A program made the translations under genes and the position numbers. DNA of 64,000 bases from VRUE01 sp033856275 (GTDB lineage Bacteria; Actinomycetota; Thermoleophilia; Solirubrobacterales; 70-9), in NCBI GenBank assembly GCA_033856275.1, contig JAWVFJ010000038.1, positions 1 through 64,000 of the forward strand. Reading direction: 5' to 3'. Below, in pieces: positions 42,478 through 49,656 of the stretch (positions are counted from its first letter, which is position 1; each line of letters begins with the position of its first letter). The notes under the pieces were generated by a model that saw only the letters and a program-made list of their open reading frames with translations, was not told where the DNA came from and did not search any database.

Positions 42478-42483
42478 AGACTA
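42478..42483 (-). promoter_or_regulatory. -10 box of the parAB operon (leaderless type)
   Basis: TAGTCT on the minus strand, seven bases before the parA ATG, in the 46-base gap to rsmG. Confidence 0.5.
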
Positions 42484-42516
42484 GTTCGGCAGGGGTGCGG
42501 GGGGTTGCCCCGCACC

Positions 42517-43230
42517 TCATCCGTACGGGCGCTTCTTGGCCATTCCAGATCGGCGGGGAAGGTTGGGAGGCGTTGGGCCGGACTTGCGGAGCAGGTGCAG
42601 GTGGCGGTGTTCGCTGCCGGCGTAGGGGCCTACGTGGAGGGTCTGTTCGGGTTGCATAGCGAGTCGCTCGCTGGCGCGTGCTAGCTGGGCCTCCTCATCC
42701 GGATCCCGCTTGCCCTTCCAGGCGACCAAGACACCGCCGTCTTCAAGCAGAGGCGAGGCGAGCTCGGCGAGGGTCGAGAGGCGGCCGACGGCACGGGCGG
42801 TCACTGCTCCGTAGGACTCGCGCCCGTCGCCAGCTGCGAGCTCCTCGGAGCGGGCGTTGATCGCCCTTGCGTTGGTTATGCCGGCCGCCGCAATGGTGCG
42901 CTCTATGAAGTCGCACTTGCGGCCCACCGACTCGATCAGGTCGACCTGCGCTCGAGGGAGCGCAACGGCAAGGACGAGGCCCGGAAACCCTGCTCCGGAG
43001 CCAATATCGGCGATGATTGACGCTTCGGAGAGCTGTGGAAACTCAAGCCCCGTGAGGCTGTCCGCAACGTGGACCCGCCAAGCCCGCTTCGGATCGGTGA
43101 CAGAGCTAACCGACGCCCGCTCCGTTTCCAGAAGCTCAAGGACCCGCACGATCGTCGCCAGCTGCGCTTCGTTGAGAGAGTGCCCCGGTAGGGGTGGAGC
43201 GTCTTGTACTTTTTCGCCGTCGACCATCAT
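42517..43230 (-). CDS. rsmG: 16S rRNA (guanine-527-N7) methyltransferase RsmG
   Basis: About 237 residues. The methyltransferase motif I is IADIGSGAGFPGL, followed by LIESVGRKCDFIER and a C-terminal VAWKGKRDPDEE region. The family N-terminus begins at SLNEAQLATIVRVLELL, which is encoded exactly where repeat element D ends. No start codon exists between the element and that sequence, so translation must begin inside the element; ATG at 43230 or 43227 (or TTG at 43236) in the element loop are the candidates. This adds a repeat-encoded leader (VDGEKVQDAPPLPG) to the protein. Confidence 0.88.
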   Translation of the reverse strand: MMVDGEKVQDAPPLPGHSLNEAQLATIVRVLELLETERASVSSVTDPKRAWRVHVADSLTGLEFPQLSEASIIADIGSGAGFPGLVLAVALPRAQVDLIESVGRKCDFIERTIAAAGITNARAINARSEELAAGDGRESYGAVTARAVGRLSTLAELASPLLEDGGVLVAWKGKRDPDEEAQLARASERLAMQPEQTLHVGPYAGSEHRHLHLLRKSGPTPPNLPRRSGMAKKRPYG

Positions 43231-43290
43231 CCCCAATCTCAGACGTAACTCGAAAAAGTTAAGCGGAACCCCTACCGGGGCACTCTCTCA
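43173..43290. repeat. inverted-repeat element, copy D
   Basis: A 118-base element with perfect 23-base outer arms (43173-43195 and 43268-43290) and the core CTTGTACTTTTTCG (43203-43216) and CGAAAAAGTTAAG (43251-43263). The right arm ends exactly at the stop codon of khpB. The left arm runs into rsmG coding sequence. The loop contains the probable rsmG start codons. Confidence 0.87.
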
Positions 43291-43770
43291 CTCAGACACC
43301 AAGGGCGCGACGACGACGCAGCGGCGTGGCTCATCGCCTTCGCTGTAAGTCTCGACGCCGGAGCGCTCCTTGAGGTGCTCGTGCACAACCCGGCGCTCCT
43401 GAGCGCTCATCGGATCCATCTCAACCGTGTGGTTGCCGCTCAGCGCCTGCTCTGCCGCCCGGTCAGCGCGGGCCGTAAGCGTCTCCCGTCGCCGGTCTCG
43501 ATACCCAGCCGCATCGACAACCACCCGCTTGCGCTCCCGCATTCCTCGGAACGCTGCCTGGTAGGCGATCAACTGCAACGCATCGATCGTCTGACCTCGC
43601 TTGCCGATCAGCAGCCCATAGTCCTCATCGCCCTCGACGGAAGCTGTAATCCGGTCGTCATCCTCAACCACATCGACCTCACCCTCAAGGTCAAGCTCGT
43701 CGAGCACCTCCTCGACGAGCTCCCTGACGCGCTCAGCAGGATCCGTCGGCCAGTCCGCAATCTCACCCAT
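43288..43770 (-). CDS. khpB: RNA-binding protein KhpB (Jag family: KH and R3H domains)
   Basis: A 160-residue protein with a short acidic N-terminus, a KH domain (GLLIGKRGQTIDALQ) and an R3H domain (MSAQERRVVHEHLKE). It lacks the N-terminal Jag domain, as usual in actinobacteria. It binds RNA with KhpA and affects cell envelope growth. The ATG at 43770 has TAGACT nine bases upstream, so it has its own promoter, separate from rpmH-rnpA-yidD-yidC. Confidence 0.93.
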   Translation of the reverse strand: MGEIADWPTDPAERVRELVEEVLDELDLEGEVDVVEDDDRITASVEGDEDYGLLIGKRGQTIDALQLIAYQAAFRGMRERKRVVVDAAGYRDRRRETLTARADRAAEQALSGNHTVEMDPMSAQERRVVHEHLKERSGVETYSEGDEPRRCVVVAPLVSE

Positions 43771-43779
43771 AGCGCCGCC

Positions 43780-43785
43780 AGTCTA
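43780..43785 (-). promoter_or_regulatory. -10 box of khpB (leaderless type)
   Basis: TAGACT on the minus strand, nine bases before the khpB ATG, in the 115-base gap after yidC (43771-43885). Confidence 0.5.
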
Positions 43786-43885
43786 TGCGCGATACCAACC
43801 AGATGAAAGCTTCTGTCTTTCGCAGCCCTGGCATCTCTTCTTGAAGCCAAGGAAACCCGCCGTTCCCTACTTACCCGCTTACCGC

Positions 43886-44638
43886 CTAGCGCCGCTTCTT
43901 CTTCTTTTTGGGCGGCGGTGGTGGTGGCTTCGCTTCCTGAATGGCCGCCGCCGTAGCCACATGCGGCGGCGGAATCACCCGCTGGATCACATATTGCTGG
44001 CCGATCGTCCAGAAGTTGGTCGTGATCCAGTAGAGAACGAGGCCGGCCGGGAAGCTGATCACGAAAGGGACGAAGATGAAGGGCAGCACGAACATCATCG
44101 TCCGCTGGCTTTTATCGGCGGTTACCGCCATCACCATGCCTGAAACCAGCTGGGTCCCGACATAGAGGATCAGCAGCGCGATCAGTTCCCCCCCATGTGC
44201 CTTCGCCGTCAGGTCGTTGATGAAGAGGAAGGACGCTTCCGAGCCGCAGTGGCCCGCTTCGCAGCCGATATCGCTCGGCAGCTCGTGACGCAGGACGTAG
44301 AAGAGGGTGATGAAGACCGGCAGCTGGGCGATCAGCGGGATGCAGGAGGCAAAGGGATTGACTTTGTTCTCCTGGTAGAAGCGCATCATCTCCTGCTGCA
44401 TGCGCTGCCGATCGTTTTTGTATTTTGCCTGGATCTCTTTGATCTGCGGCTGCAAGGCCTGCAACGCGCGCATGCCCTTCAGCTGCCGGTAGGTGAGAGG
44501 GATGAGCAGGGCCCGGGTGACGATCGTCAGGGCGATGATCGACATGCCCCAGCTCAGTCCGGCGTTGTCGTGGAAGAACTGCAGGACGGCGTTGGCGACG
44601 TCGATCAGCGGCTGCAGGATGTTCGCCACGGGGATCAC
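43886..44638 (-). CDS. yidC: membrane protein insertase YidC
   Basis: A 250-residue Oxa1/YidC insertase with five predicted membrane helices and the conserved arginine in the first core helix (SIIALTIVTRALLIPLTYRQ). It lacks the large periplasmic domain of Gram-negative YidC, and the C1 hairpin KYKNDRQRMQQEMMRFYQE is present. The C-terminus is a proline run followed by a lysine-rich tail (KKKKKRR) likely to contact the ribosome. The GTG start overlaps the yidD stop (GTGA). Confidence 0.94.
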   Translation of the reverse strand: MIPVANILQPLIDVANAVLQFFHDNAGLSWGMSIIALTIVTRALLIPLTYRQLKGMRALQALQPQIKEIQAKYKNDRQRMQQEMMRFYQENKVNPFASCIPLIAQLPVFITLFYVLRHELPSDIGCEAGHCGSEASFLFINDLTAKAHGGELIALLILYVGTQLVSGMVMAVTADKSQRTMMFVLPFIFVPFVISFPAGLVLYWITTNFWTIGQQYVIQRVIPPPHVATAAAIQEAKPPPPPPKKKKKRR

Positions 44639-44907
44639 GTATGCGCCTCACCGTGATGAGCAGCCGGCTCCACCGGACCCGCCCTGAGCGTGAAGCGCTC
44701 TGGAACAGGGTCGAAGCCGCCGTGGCTAAAAGGATTGCAGCGCAGCACTCTCCAAGCGGCAAGTACCGCGCCGCGGGCGGCACCAAAGCGCCGTATGGAC
44801 TCCGCCGCGTAGGCCGAACAGGTTGGCTCGTAACGGCAGCGGCGCGGGAAGGCCGGCGAGATCCAGCGCTGATAGGCGCCGATGAGAGCCGACAGAGTGC
44901 GTTTCAC
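44635..44907 (-). CDS. yidD: membrane protein insertion efficiency factor YidD
   Basis: A 90-residue protein of the YidD family, helping insertion of membrane proteins. The hallmark is YQRWISPAFPRRCRYEPTCS followed by Y-AESIRRFGA and the CNPFSHGGFDPVP segment. The GTG start at 44907 overlaps the rnpA stop (GTGA), and a parS-like site overlaps the same bases. It lies in the normal rpmH-rnpA-yidD-yidC order. Confidence 0.95.
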   Translation of the reverse strand: MKRTLSALIGAYQRWISPAFPRRCRYEPTCSAYAAESIRRFGAARGAVLAAWRVLRCNPFSHGGFDPVPERFTLRAGPVEPAAHHGEAHT

Positions 44908-44915
44908 GTGGAACG
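44900..44915. other. parS-like ParB binding site
   Basis: CGTTTCACGTGGAACG matches the bacterial parS consensus TGTTTCACGTGAAACA at 13 of 16 positions, with only one mismatch in the inner 14 bases. It overlaps the rnpA stop and yidD start, about 0.6 kb from dnaA, where parS sites are common. Confidence 0.6.
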
Positions 44916-45272
44916 CCTCTTCCCCGCAGAGTCTGCAAGGGCCTCCTCGATGCTGGACCGAACTCCTGCAGAGCCATCGCGCTCGATCAGATCACCGATC
45001 TCTGGCCGGGCAACGAGGACAAAGTCGTGCTGAGCGGGCAATCGATCCGAAAGGCCCCAGAAGGTCTCTCGCAGAACCCGCTTGACGCGATTGCGATCGA
45101 CGGCGCCGCCAATCTTGCGACTGACAGAAACGCCGAGCCTCATCTCGTCCTCCTCGTCGTCCCCGCGGGGGAAGCTGTAGAGAACGAGATAGCGGGTTGC
45201 ATGTGATGATCCGTCGCGATAGACGCGGTCGAACTCGCCGCTGCGCGAAAGGCGGCGTCGTTTCGCCGCCAT
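44904..45272 (-). CDS. rnpA: ribonuclease P protein component
   Basis: A 122-residue basic protein with the RnpA core: LSRSGEFDRVYRDG, LGVSVSRKIGGAVDRNRVKR and the RNR-motif loop followed by LRETFWGL. It assists the catalytic RNA in 5' tRNA maturation. The start ATG (45272) directly follows the rpmH stop TAG, with no spacer, implying coupled translation. Confidence 0.95.
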   Translation of the reverse strand: MAAKRRRLSRSGEFDRVYRDGSSHATRYLVLYSFPRGDDEEDEMRLGVSVSRKIGGAVDRNRVKRVLRETFWGLSDRLPAQHDFVLVARPEIGDLIERDGSAGVRSSIEEALADSAGKRRST

Positions 45273-45407
45273 CTAGGGAGTTAGGCGCTTCCGGCCTTTG
45301 CGGCGACGGCGCTTGAGGATCGCCCGGCCTCCACGCGTGCTCATCCGCGCCCGGAATCCGTGCGTCTTTGCCCGCTTCCGCTTCTTCGGCTGATAAGTCC
45401 GCTTCAT
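45273..45407 (-). CDS. rpmH: 50S ribosomal protein L34
   Basis: A 44-residue protein too short to be listed by length filters: it reads MKRTYQPKKRKRAKTHGFRA and then RMSTRGGRAI and a very basic tail ending in RLTP. This is the typical full L34. It heads the operon with rnpA, yidD and yidC and is divergent from dnaA. A good TATACT lies ten bases before its ATG, so its leader is only a few bases or absent. Confidence 0.97.
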   Translation of the reverse strand: MKRTYQPKKRKRAKTHGFRARMSTRGGRAILKRRRRKGRKRLTP

Positions 45408-45417
45408 CGGGCGTCGC

Positions 45418-45447
45418 AGTATACGGACGCGCCGCGCGCCGGGTGAA
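45418..45447 (-). promoter_or_regulatory. promoter of rpmH (near-leaderless)
   Basis: TATACT (45418-45423 on the plus coordinates) is a near-perfect -10 box ten bases before the rpmH ATG. TTCACC, 18 bases further upstream, resembles a -35 box. Confidence 0.65.
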
Positions 45448-45512
45448 CTCGGCGCAGAAATGATTTCAGCGGCATTTGCGGGGCGACCGATTTCAGCTCA
45501 TCCGAGCGCCGC

Positions 45513-45518
45513 TATGGT
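45513..45518 (+). promoter_or_regulatory. -10 box of dnaA (leaderless type)
   Basis: TATGGT lies nine bases before the dnaA GTG at 45528. The rest of the 120-base rpmH/dnaA gap shows no DnaA box. Confidence 0.5.
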
Positions 45519-45527
45519 CGGCCGCCG

Positions 45528-46856
45528 GTGCACGATGGCACGGAAAGACAAGATCTCGATTCCCTCTGGAGGGACATTCAGGACCGCTTGCGGGCCTCGG
45601 TCCCGCACTCCACTTTTCAGCTCTGGCTGGAGCCGCTGAAGGTCGCTGGCACCCAGGCTGAGACGCTCCTCCTCGCCGCCCCGGACGGCATCCGTGCCTG
45701 GACCGAGCGCCGTTACTCGGGATTGATCCTGGAGGCGCTTGCCGGAGCGGGGTCGCGGCTTCGAGGTGTCCGCTTCCTGGCAGAGGGAGAGGAAATGGGA
45801 ATCGGCGCGAAACGCGCGCTGGGCCTAGACCTCAACGCCAACTACACCTTCGATCGCTTTGTCATCGGCCCCGGGAACCGTGCCGCTCACGCCGCTGCCC
45901 TAGCCGTTGCCGAGGCGCCGTCGGAGGCCTACAACCCGCTCTTCCTCCACGGTCCGCCCGGGCTCGGCAAGACCCACCTGCTGGTCGCTATCGCCAACTA
46001 CCTAAACACCTCCGTGCCGGGCTTGAACGTGCGCTACACGACCGCCGAGTGCTTCACCAACGAGTTCGTCACCGCTCTGCGCAGCGCTGGCGCGGAGGCG
46101 TTTAAGAGGCGCTACCGCGACCTCGATGTCCTACTCGTCGACGACGTCCAGTTCCTCGAGGGCAAGCGCCACACCGAAGATGAGTTCTTCCACACCTTCA
46201 ATGCGCTCTATGAAGGCGGCAGCCAACTCGTCCTCTCCGCCGACCGCATTCCCAGCGAGCTGTCAACCCTGGAGTCGCGACTGCGAGATCGCTTCGAGTG
46301 GGGCCTGACCGTGGCCGTCGAACCACCCAACCTGGCGACCCGCCTTACTGTCCTGCGCCGCTTGGTGCGGGAGGCAGGCATCGATACGGAGGGCGACGTA
46401 CTTGCCGAGTTGGCTCGCCGGATCGACGTCAACGTGCGCCAGTTGCATGGCGCCTTGACCCGTGTGATCGCCCACGCCTCGCTCACCGCCAAGCCACTCA
46501 GCCCCGAGCTGATCGATGCCGTGATCCCCCAAGTCATACGAGCGCCGGACCAGACTCCAGTCGAAGACATCCAACAGCGGGTTTCCATCGCCTTCGGCAT
46601 CTCCCGGGCCGAGCTGGTCGGTTCGACCCGCGCGGCCACCCCGCTCAGTGCCCGGCAGGTCGCGATCTACCTCACGCGCGAGCTGACCGACCTCTCGCTT
46701 CCCCAGATCGGCCGCCTCTTCGGCGGCCGTGATCACTCAACCGTTCTCAACTCAATTCGTCGTGCCGAAGCCCGCTTCAGCGAGGACGCGACGCTTGCGG
46801 CCCAGGTCAAGGAGCTGCGCTGCGCAATCCACAGCGGCTCCACAGGCCGATCCTGA
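45528..46856 (+). CDS. dnaA: chromosomal replication initiator DnaA
   Basis: A 442-residue initiator. Domain I is short; domain III has Walker A GPPGLGKTHLL and Walker B LLVDDVQFLEGK, with the sensor region LVLSADRIPSEL. Domain IV carries the DNA-binding signature GGRDHSTVLNSIRR. The start is the GTG at 45528 (HDGTERQDLDSLW), nine bases after TATGGT. It is shorter than the actinobacterial average because domain II is reduced. Confidence 0.97.
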   Translation: MHDGTERQDLDSLWRDIQDRLRASVPHSTFQLWLEPLKVAGTQAETLLLAAPDGIRAWTERRYSGLILEALAGAGSRLRGVRFLAEGEEMGIGAKRALGLDLNANYTFDRFVIGPGNRAAHAAALAVAEAPSEAYNPLFLHGPPGLGKTHLLVAIANYLNTSVPGLNVRYTTAECFTNEFVTALRSAGAEAFKRRYRDLDVLLVDDVQFLEGKRHTEDEFFHTFNALYEGGSQLVLSADRIPSELSTLESRLRDRFEWGLTVAVEPPNLATRLTVLRRLVREAGIDTEGDVLAELARRIDVNVRQLHGALTRVIAHASLTAKPLSPELIDAVIPQVIRAPDQTPVEDIQQRVSIAFGISRAELVGSTRAATPLSARQVAIYLTRELTDLSLPQIGRLFGGRDHSTVLNSIRRAEARFSEDATLAAQVKELRCAIHSGSTGRS

Positions 46857-46992
46857 CGGCCGACGGCACTGTAAGAATCAATGCTTTCCCACAGATCCCT
46901 CCACAGCCCGCTAACGGCTAGCCAATGCGGAGTTCGTGGCAATCTCGCGCTTTTCCACAAGTCCTAATCCAACTCAAGAAGGCATCAATCAC
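46857..46992. other. candidate origin of replication region (oriC)
   Basis: This 136-base gap lies between dnaA and dnaN. It holds one full match to the relaxed DnaA box TTWTNCACA (TTTTCCACA at 46951-46959) and two weaker relatives (TTTCCCACA at 46885 and CCCTCCACA at 46897). It has only mild AT enrichment, so the origin may be small or lie elsewhere in this locus. Confidence 0.45.
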
Positions 46993-48099
46993 TTGAAGCT
47001 GACAACCAAACGTGACGAGCTAGTCGCAAAGCTCTCGGTAGTCTCCCGAGCTGTTTCAACGCGCGCCGCGACCCAGTCTCTCTCCGGGATCCTGCTCAGC
47101 GCGGATGGCGACGGGATCAGCCTCTGCGCAACCGATCTCGAGATGGGCTTGAAGACGAAACTGGCGGCCGAGGCCGATGGCGACGGTTCGGTTCTCCTCC
47201 CGGGTCGGCTCCTCGCCGAAGTCTCCCGTTCGCTCGGCGATCCGCTCGTCGAGATCGAGTTGCGCGAGACAGAGCGCGACGTTGAGATTCGCAGCGGCGG
47301 CTCGAGCTTCCACCTGCGAGTTCTGCCGAGCGAGGACTTCCCCACCTTTCCCGAGGAAGAGGGCGAGCCCCTTTCGATCCCGGCGGCCGCGCTTGCCGCG
47401 ACGGTGGAACTGGTCGCTCGGGCCGCTTCGCGCGACGACATGCGCCCAGTGCTGACCGGGGTCCTGGTCAGCGCCAATGGCTCGGAGATGACGATGGTCG
47501 CTACCGACTCCTATCGGCTCGCGGTCAAGCGCACCGAGCTGGACGCGGCCATCGGTGGCGATCTCGAGGCGAACATCCCGGCCAAGGCCCTGCGCGAGCT
47601 GGGCAGGATCGTCTCCGCTGACGGCGTCGAGACGGTTTCCGTTGCACTGCAGCGCAACCAGGCCATTTTCAAGGCAGGGGACATCGTCCTCAATACGAGG
47701 CTGATCGAGGGCCAATTCCCCAACTTTCGACAGCTCCTGCCGGAGTCCTACGAGCACGACGTGCGGCTGCCCCGCCACGAGCTCCTCGACGTCGTCCGCC
47801 GGATCAGCCAGCTCGCCCAGCGCAACGCGCCGCTGCGCCTCTCCTTCGCGCCCGGAGAACTGACGATCGCGGCCTCGACACCCGATGTCGGGGACGCCGA
47901 AGAGACCATGCCGGCTGCCTTCGAGGGAGAGCCGCTGGAGATCGGCTTCAACCCGGAGTTCCTCCGCGAGGGGATCGAAAGCGTCGAGGGCGACGAGGTG
48001 ATGCTGCGTTTGATCTCGCCCTTGCGGCCCGGTCTGCTGCAGCCGGTCGACAACGAAGACTTCCGCTACCTGGTGATGCCGATCCGCCTCAACGTGTGA
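46993..48099 (+). CDS. dnaN: DNA polymerase III subunit beta (sliding clamp)
   Basis: A 368-residue clamp. The TTG at 46993 gives the expected N-terminus LKLTTKRDELVAKLSVVSRA; an in-frame ATG at 46936 would add 19 non-conserved residues. An AAGAAGG sequence lies about ten bases upstream. Three repeated clamp domains can be traced by their periodic hydrophobic pattern, with the C-terminal MPIRL of the family. It tethers DNA polymerase III to DNA and recruits many repair proteins. Confidence 0.96.
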   Translation: MKLTTKRDELVAKLSVVSRAVSTRAATQSLSGILLSADGDGISLCATDLEMGLKTKLAAEADGDGSVLLPGRLLAEVSRSLGDPLVEIELRETERDVEIRSGGSSFHLRVLPSEDFPTFPEEEGEPLSIPAAALAATVELVARAASRDDMRPVLTGVLVSANGSEMTMVATDSYRLAVKRTELDAAIGGDLEANIPAKALRELGRIVSADGVETVSVALQRNQAIFKAGDIVLNTRLIEGQFPNFRQLLPESYEHDVRLPRHELLDVVRRISQLAQRNAPLRLSFAPGELTIAASTPDVGDAEETMPAAFEGEPLEIGFNPEFLREGIESVEGDEVMLRLISPLRPGLLQPVDNEDFRYLVMPIRLNV

Positions 48100-48106
48100 G
48101 GCCACG

Positions 48107-49198
48107 GTGCTGGTCTCCGCCTTCGAAGCGAGACCGCTGCGGAGCCTGGCGCAGGCTCGGATCGAGCTGGCGCCGGGGATCCTCAGCCTCGTCGGTCCCA
48201 ACGGCGTCGGCAAGACGAACCTGCTCGAGGCGCTCTACTTCGCCCTAACCGGGCGCTCGTTCCGAACCTCCGACCGCCGCGACCTGATTCCGCTCGGTGG
48301 CTCCTTCGCCCGCGCTGAAGCGACGATTTGCGACGAGGACGGGATCGAGCGCCACCTGCTCGCCTCCGTCAGCCGCGCCGAGGGGCGCCGACATCTGCTC
48401 GACGGAGACGCCGCCGATCCCGCCACGCTGGCACGCAGCAGGCCCCCCATAGCGGTCTTCTCACCGGACCGGCTCAGCTTGATCAAGGGCGCGCCGGCAG
48501 AGCGACGCGCCCACCTCGACGGCTTCGTTGCCGCCCGCTGGCCCCACCGCGTCGATTTGCGCCGGCACTTCGGTCAGGCGCTGGCACAGCGCAACGCGCT
48601 GGTCGCTCGCTTGACGGCGGGCCATGGAGCGCCGGCTCAGCTGGATACCTGGGACGCGACCCTCGCCGAGGCCGCGGCGGCGCTTATTGCCGCTCGCGCG
48701 GAGGCGGCCGCCGAGCTCGCCGCGCCGTTCGGCGCAGCCGCGGCAGAGCTGGGCCTCGAGGGCGGCGGAGAGATCGAGTACGCACCACGGGCCGCTGGCA
48801 CCGCCGAGGAGATCCGCGCCGGTCTGGCCGAGCGCCGCGAGGCCGATCTGCGCCTTGGACGAACCTCATGGGGTCCGCATCTCGACGACCTCAAGATTGC
48901 CGCCGCCGGCCGCTCCCTGCGTCGGTACGGCTCGCAGGGCCAGCAACGCGCCGCTCTGCTGGCTCTGATCTTCGCCGAGCGCGACGTCCTGCTGGCGGCA
49001 CGCCGGGTTGTGCCCCTACTCCTGCTCGACGACGTGATGAGCGAGCTCGACCCGGACCGCCGCCGGCGCTTGGTCGAACGCCTTACCGGCGCCGGCCAGG
49101 TTCTGATCTCTGCGGCCGCAGAGGATTCGCTACCGACGTCGTCGTCGGTCCAGATCGTGCCGATGCCGCTCCTTTCCGAGCAGGCCGCAGCGGCATGA
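48107..49198 (+). CDS. recF: DNA replication and repair protein RecF
   Basis: A 363-residue SMC-like ATPase: Walker A GPNGVGKTNLLEAL, signature GSQGQQRAALLAL and Walker B PLLLLDDVMSELD. It guides RecA loading at gaps. The GTG start is seven bases after the dnaN stop, and the stop overlaps the DUF721 start (ATGA). The middle part is Ala/Arg-rich, as usual for this GC content. Confidence 0.95.
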   Translation: MLVSAFEARPLRSLAQARIELAPGILSLVGPNGVGKTNLLEALYFALTGRSFRTSDRRDLIPLGGSFARAEATICDEDGIERHLLASVSRAEGRRHLLDGDAADPATLARSRPPIAVFSPDRLSLIKGAPAERRAHLDGFVAARWPHRVDLRRHFGQALAQRNALVARLTAGHGAPAQLDTWDATLAEAAAALIAARAEAAAELAAPFGAAAAELGLEGGGEIEYAPRAAGTAEEIRAGLAERREADLRLGRTSWGPHLDDLKIAAAGRSLRRYGSQGQQRAALLALIFAERDVLLAARRVVPLLLLDDVMSELDPDRRRRLVERLTGAGQVLISAAAEDSLPTSSSVQIVPMPLLSEQAAAA

Positions 49199-49500
49199 GC
49201 CGCCGATCCGCTCCGCGACCCGCCGGGAGCGCCCTCCGCGCGGCGCTCGAGCGGGCGGCGCCGAAGACGCCCCTGGCCTCGCTGCAAGCGGCGTGGTCCG
49301 AGCTCGTCGGGGAGCGCATCGCGGCAGTCGCCAGCCCGGTCTCAGAACGTGGGGGAGAGGTGACCGTGAGCTGCTCGGATTCCGTCTGGGCGCAGGAGTT
49401 GGATTTGATGCAAGGGCAACTGATCGAGCGGCTGCGGGACAAGCTCGGAGAGCGAGCACCGAAGAGTTTGCGCTTCCGTGTGGGTAATGGCGAAAAGTAA
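49195..49500 (+). CDS. dciA: DciA (DUF721) helicase-operator protein
   Basis: A 101-residue protein of the DUF721 family (LRAALERAAPKTPLASLQAAW, then a KH-like fold with GGEVTVSCSDSVWAQELDLM). DciA proteins load or stimulate DnaB in most bacteria. The position between recF and gyrB is the standard actinobacterial one. The start ATG overlaps the recF stop by four bases. A DnaC-like ATPase next to dnaB (4411-5139) makes this genome one that carries both loader types. Confidence 0.88.
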   Translation: MSRRSAPRPAGSALRAALERAAPKTPLASLQAAWSELVGERIAAVASPVSERGGEVTVSCSDSVWAQELDLMQGQLIERLRDKLGERAPKSLRFRVGNGEK

Positions 49501-49563
49501 TTTCATTTGTGGCGATTTGCAGGAGTTTTATTTCCCCCGAGGCGTCCGGCGGAGGGGTCAAAC

Positions 49564-49572
49564 TGGTATCCT
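49564..49572 (+). promoter_or_regulatory. extended -10 promoter of gyrB
   Basis: TGGTATCCT has the TGN extension before a TATCCT box. It lies about 85 bases before gyrB and upstream of the terminator-like hairpin at 49593, so a transcript from here would cross that hairpin. No -35 match is visible. Confidence 0.4.
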
Positions 49573-49592
49573 TATGTCAACTTGCATTTCTG

Positions 49593-49633
49593 CCCCGACC
49601 TTGGGCGGCAACAGCCCAGACGGTCGGGGTTTT
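49593..49633 (+). terminator. intrinsic terminator-like hairpin in the gyrB leader
   Basis: CCCCGACC pairs with GGTCGGGG (49593-49600 with 49622-49629), with a smaller TGGGC/GCCCA stem inside, and TTTT follows directly. The gyrB start is only 23 bases downstream. It either ends the dnaA-dnaN-recF-dciA transcript or attenuates gyrB; there is no room for a full promoter between it and gyrB. Confidence 0.75.
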
Positions 49634-49656
49634 CTATGAGAGCGGGAAGGGATTAA

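Noticed and set aside
48328..49194. Arg/Ala-rich 390-residue ORF leading into dciA
   Set aside because: The part before 49195 is an alternative frame of recF. Only the last 101 residues match DUF721.
49574..49639. 21-codon ORF spanning the gyrB leader hairpin
   Set aside because: Its ATG is one base from the -10 box TATCCT, so it would not be transcribed in full from that promoter. It has no ribosome binding site, and its length is expected by chance.
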